Source: Bacteroidales bacterium (GTDB lineage: Bacteria > Bacteroidota > Bacteroidia > Bacteroidales > JALTDM01). Taken from it: a stretch of DNA of 6,579 bases. A program made the position numbers and the translations under genes. Below, piece by piece: positions 6,330 to 6,579 of the stretch (position 1 is its first letter; every line of letters begins with the position of its first letter). A model generated the notes under the pieces. That model made no database searches, was not told the origin of the DNA, and was given only the letters and a program-made list of their open reading frames with translations. The DNA is taken from NCBI GenBank assembly GCA_027073875.1, contig JALTEO010000297.1, positions 1 to 6,579 of the forward strand. The letters run 5' to 3'.

Positions 6330-6579
6330 TTATTTTTGTAAATAGTATTTGTTGAAATATTTTAGATATTTTGTTACATTTTTGTCGTTATAGAAAATAG
6401 GGTAGTTGGTAGCTGAAATTATAAAATGTTGGTATTCAGACGGGTCAATTTGATCAAAAACCTTATATGCCAGCACGGCTTTATAGTATTTCATTGCCTG
6501 TGTTTTGTTTTTCAAGCTTTTGATTGTAATCAATTGAATATCGCTACTCAGTAAAAATGTTTTGACTTCAAAATCGAAC
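6330..6579 (-). CDS. 3' end of a gene encoding a PorW/SprE-like TPR protein C-terminal domain (partial)
   Basis: The frame enters from the right edge and ends at TAA 6332-6330, giving 82 visible C-terminal residues. An internal TTG at 6533 could be mistaken for a start, but the frame stays open above it (FDFEVKTFLLSSDIQ), so this is the tail of a longer protein. Visible pattern: a strand (QLITIKSL), then NKTQAMKYYKAV helix, then FIISATNYPIFYNDKNVTKYLKYFNKYY. This beta-alpha-beta arrangement resembles, from memory, the C-terminal domain of large Bacteroidota tetratricopeptide lipoproteins of the PorW/SprE type, which act in type IX secretion. TPR repeats themselves would lie outside the window, so the family call is tentative. 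It is upstream of porX on the same strand with a 34-bp gap. Confidence 0.5.
   Translation of the reverse strand, partial: FDFEVKTFLLSSDIQLITIKSLKNKTQAMKYYKAVLAYKVFDQIDPSEYQHFIISATNYPIFYNDKNVTKYLKYFNKYYLQK

Overview
The window reads as chromosomal DNA of a low-GC member of the Bacteroidota. The main evidence is a PorX-type response regulator/PglZ protein (a type IX secretion regulator confined to this phylum), a long SecA of the Bacteroidota style, A-rich translation starts without clear Shine-Dalgarno sequences, and TAnnTTTG-type -7 promoter motifs. The species cannot be fixed from sequence reading alone.

Layout, left to right. Positions 1-3091 (minus) hold secA, lacking only its C-terminal tail at the window edge. 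Positions 3092-3378 are a divergent spacer with one good promoter-like motif facing each way. Positions 3379-3953 (plus) hold a zeta-toxin-like P-loop kinase gene broken by a one-base frameshift near codon 146, and 3943-4101 hold a small charged protein overlapping its end. Positions 4143-4595 (minus) hold tsaE, whose last ~17 codons lie inside a palindromic repeat pair. Positions 4596-4735 are a spacer filled by a second, GC-rich double-hairpin repeat and a 7-bp-period AATT repeat. Positions 4736-6295 (minus) hold porX, and 6330-6579 (minus) the 3' end of a gene whose C-terminal domain resembles Bacteroidota TPR/PorW(SprE)-like lipoproteins.

Functionally, most of the window is core: Sec export (SecA), control of type IX secretion (PorX, possibly with a PorW/SprE-like partner upstream), and tRNA t6A modification (TsaE). 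The right-hand genes share one strand with short gaps and probably form one transcription unit running from the edge gene through porX to tsaE. The kinase/small-protein pair is the only plus-strand cargo; it sits between minus-strand housekeeping genes and looks like an accessory two-gene module. This module, its frameshift, and the palindromic elements around tsaE are the most noteworthy points. I see no tRNA, rRNA, CRISPR array, transposase or integrase.
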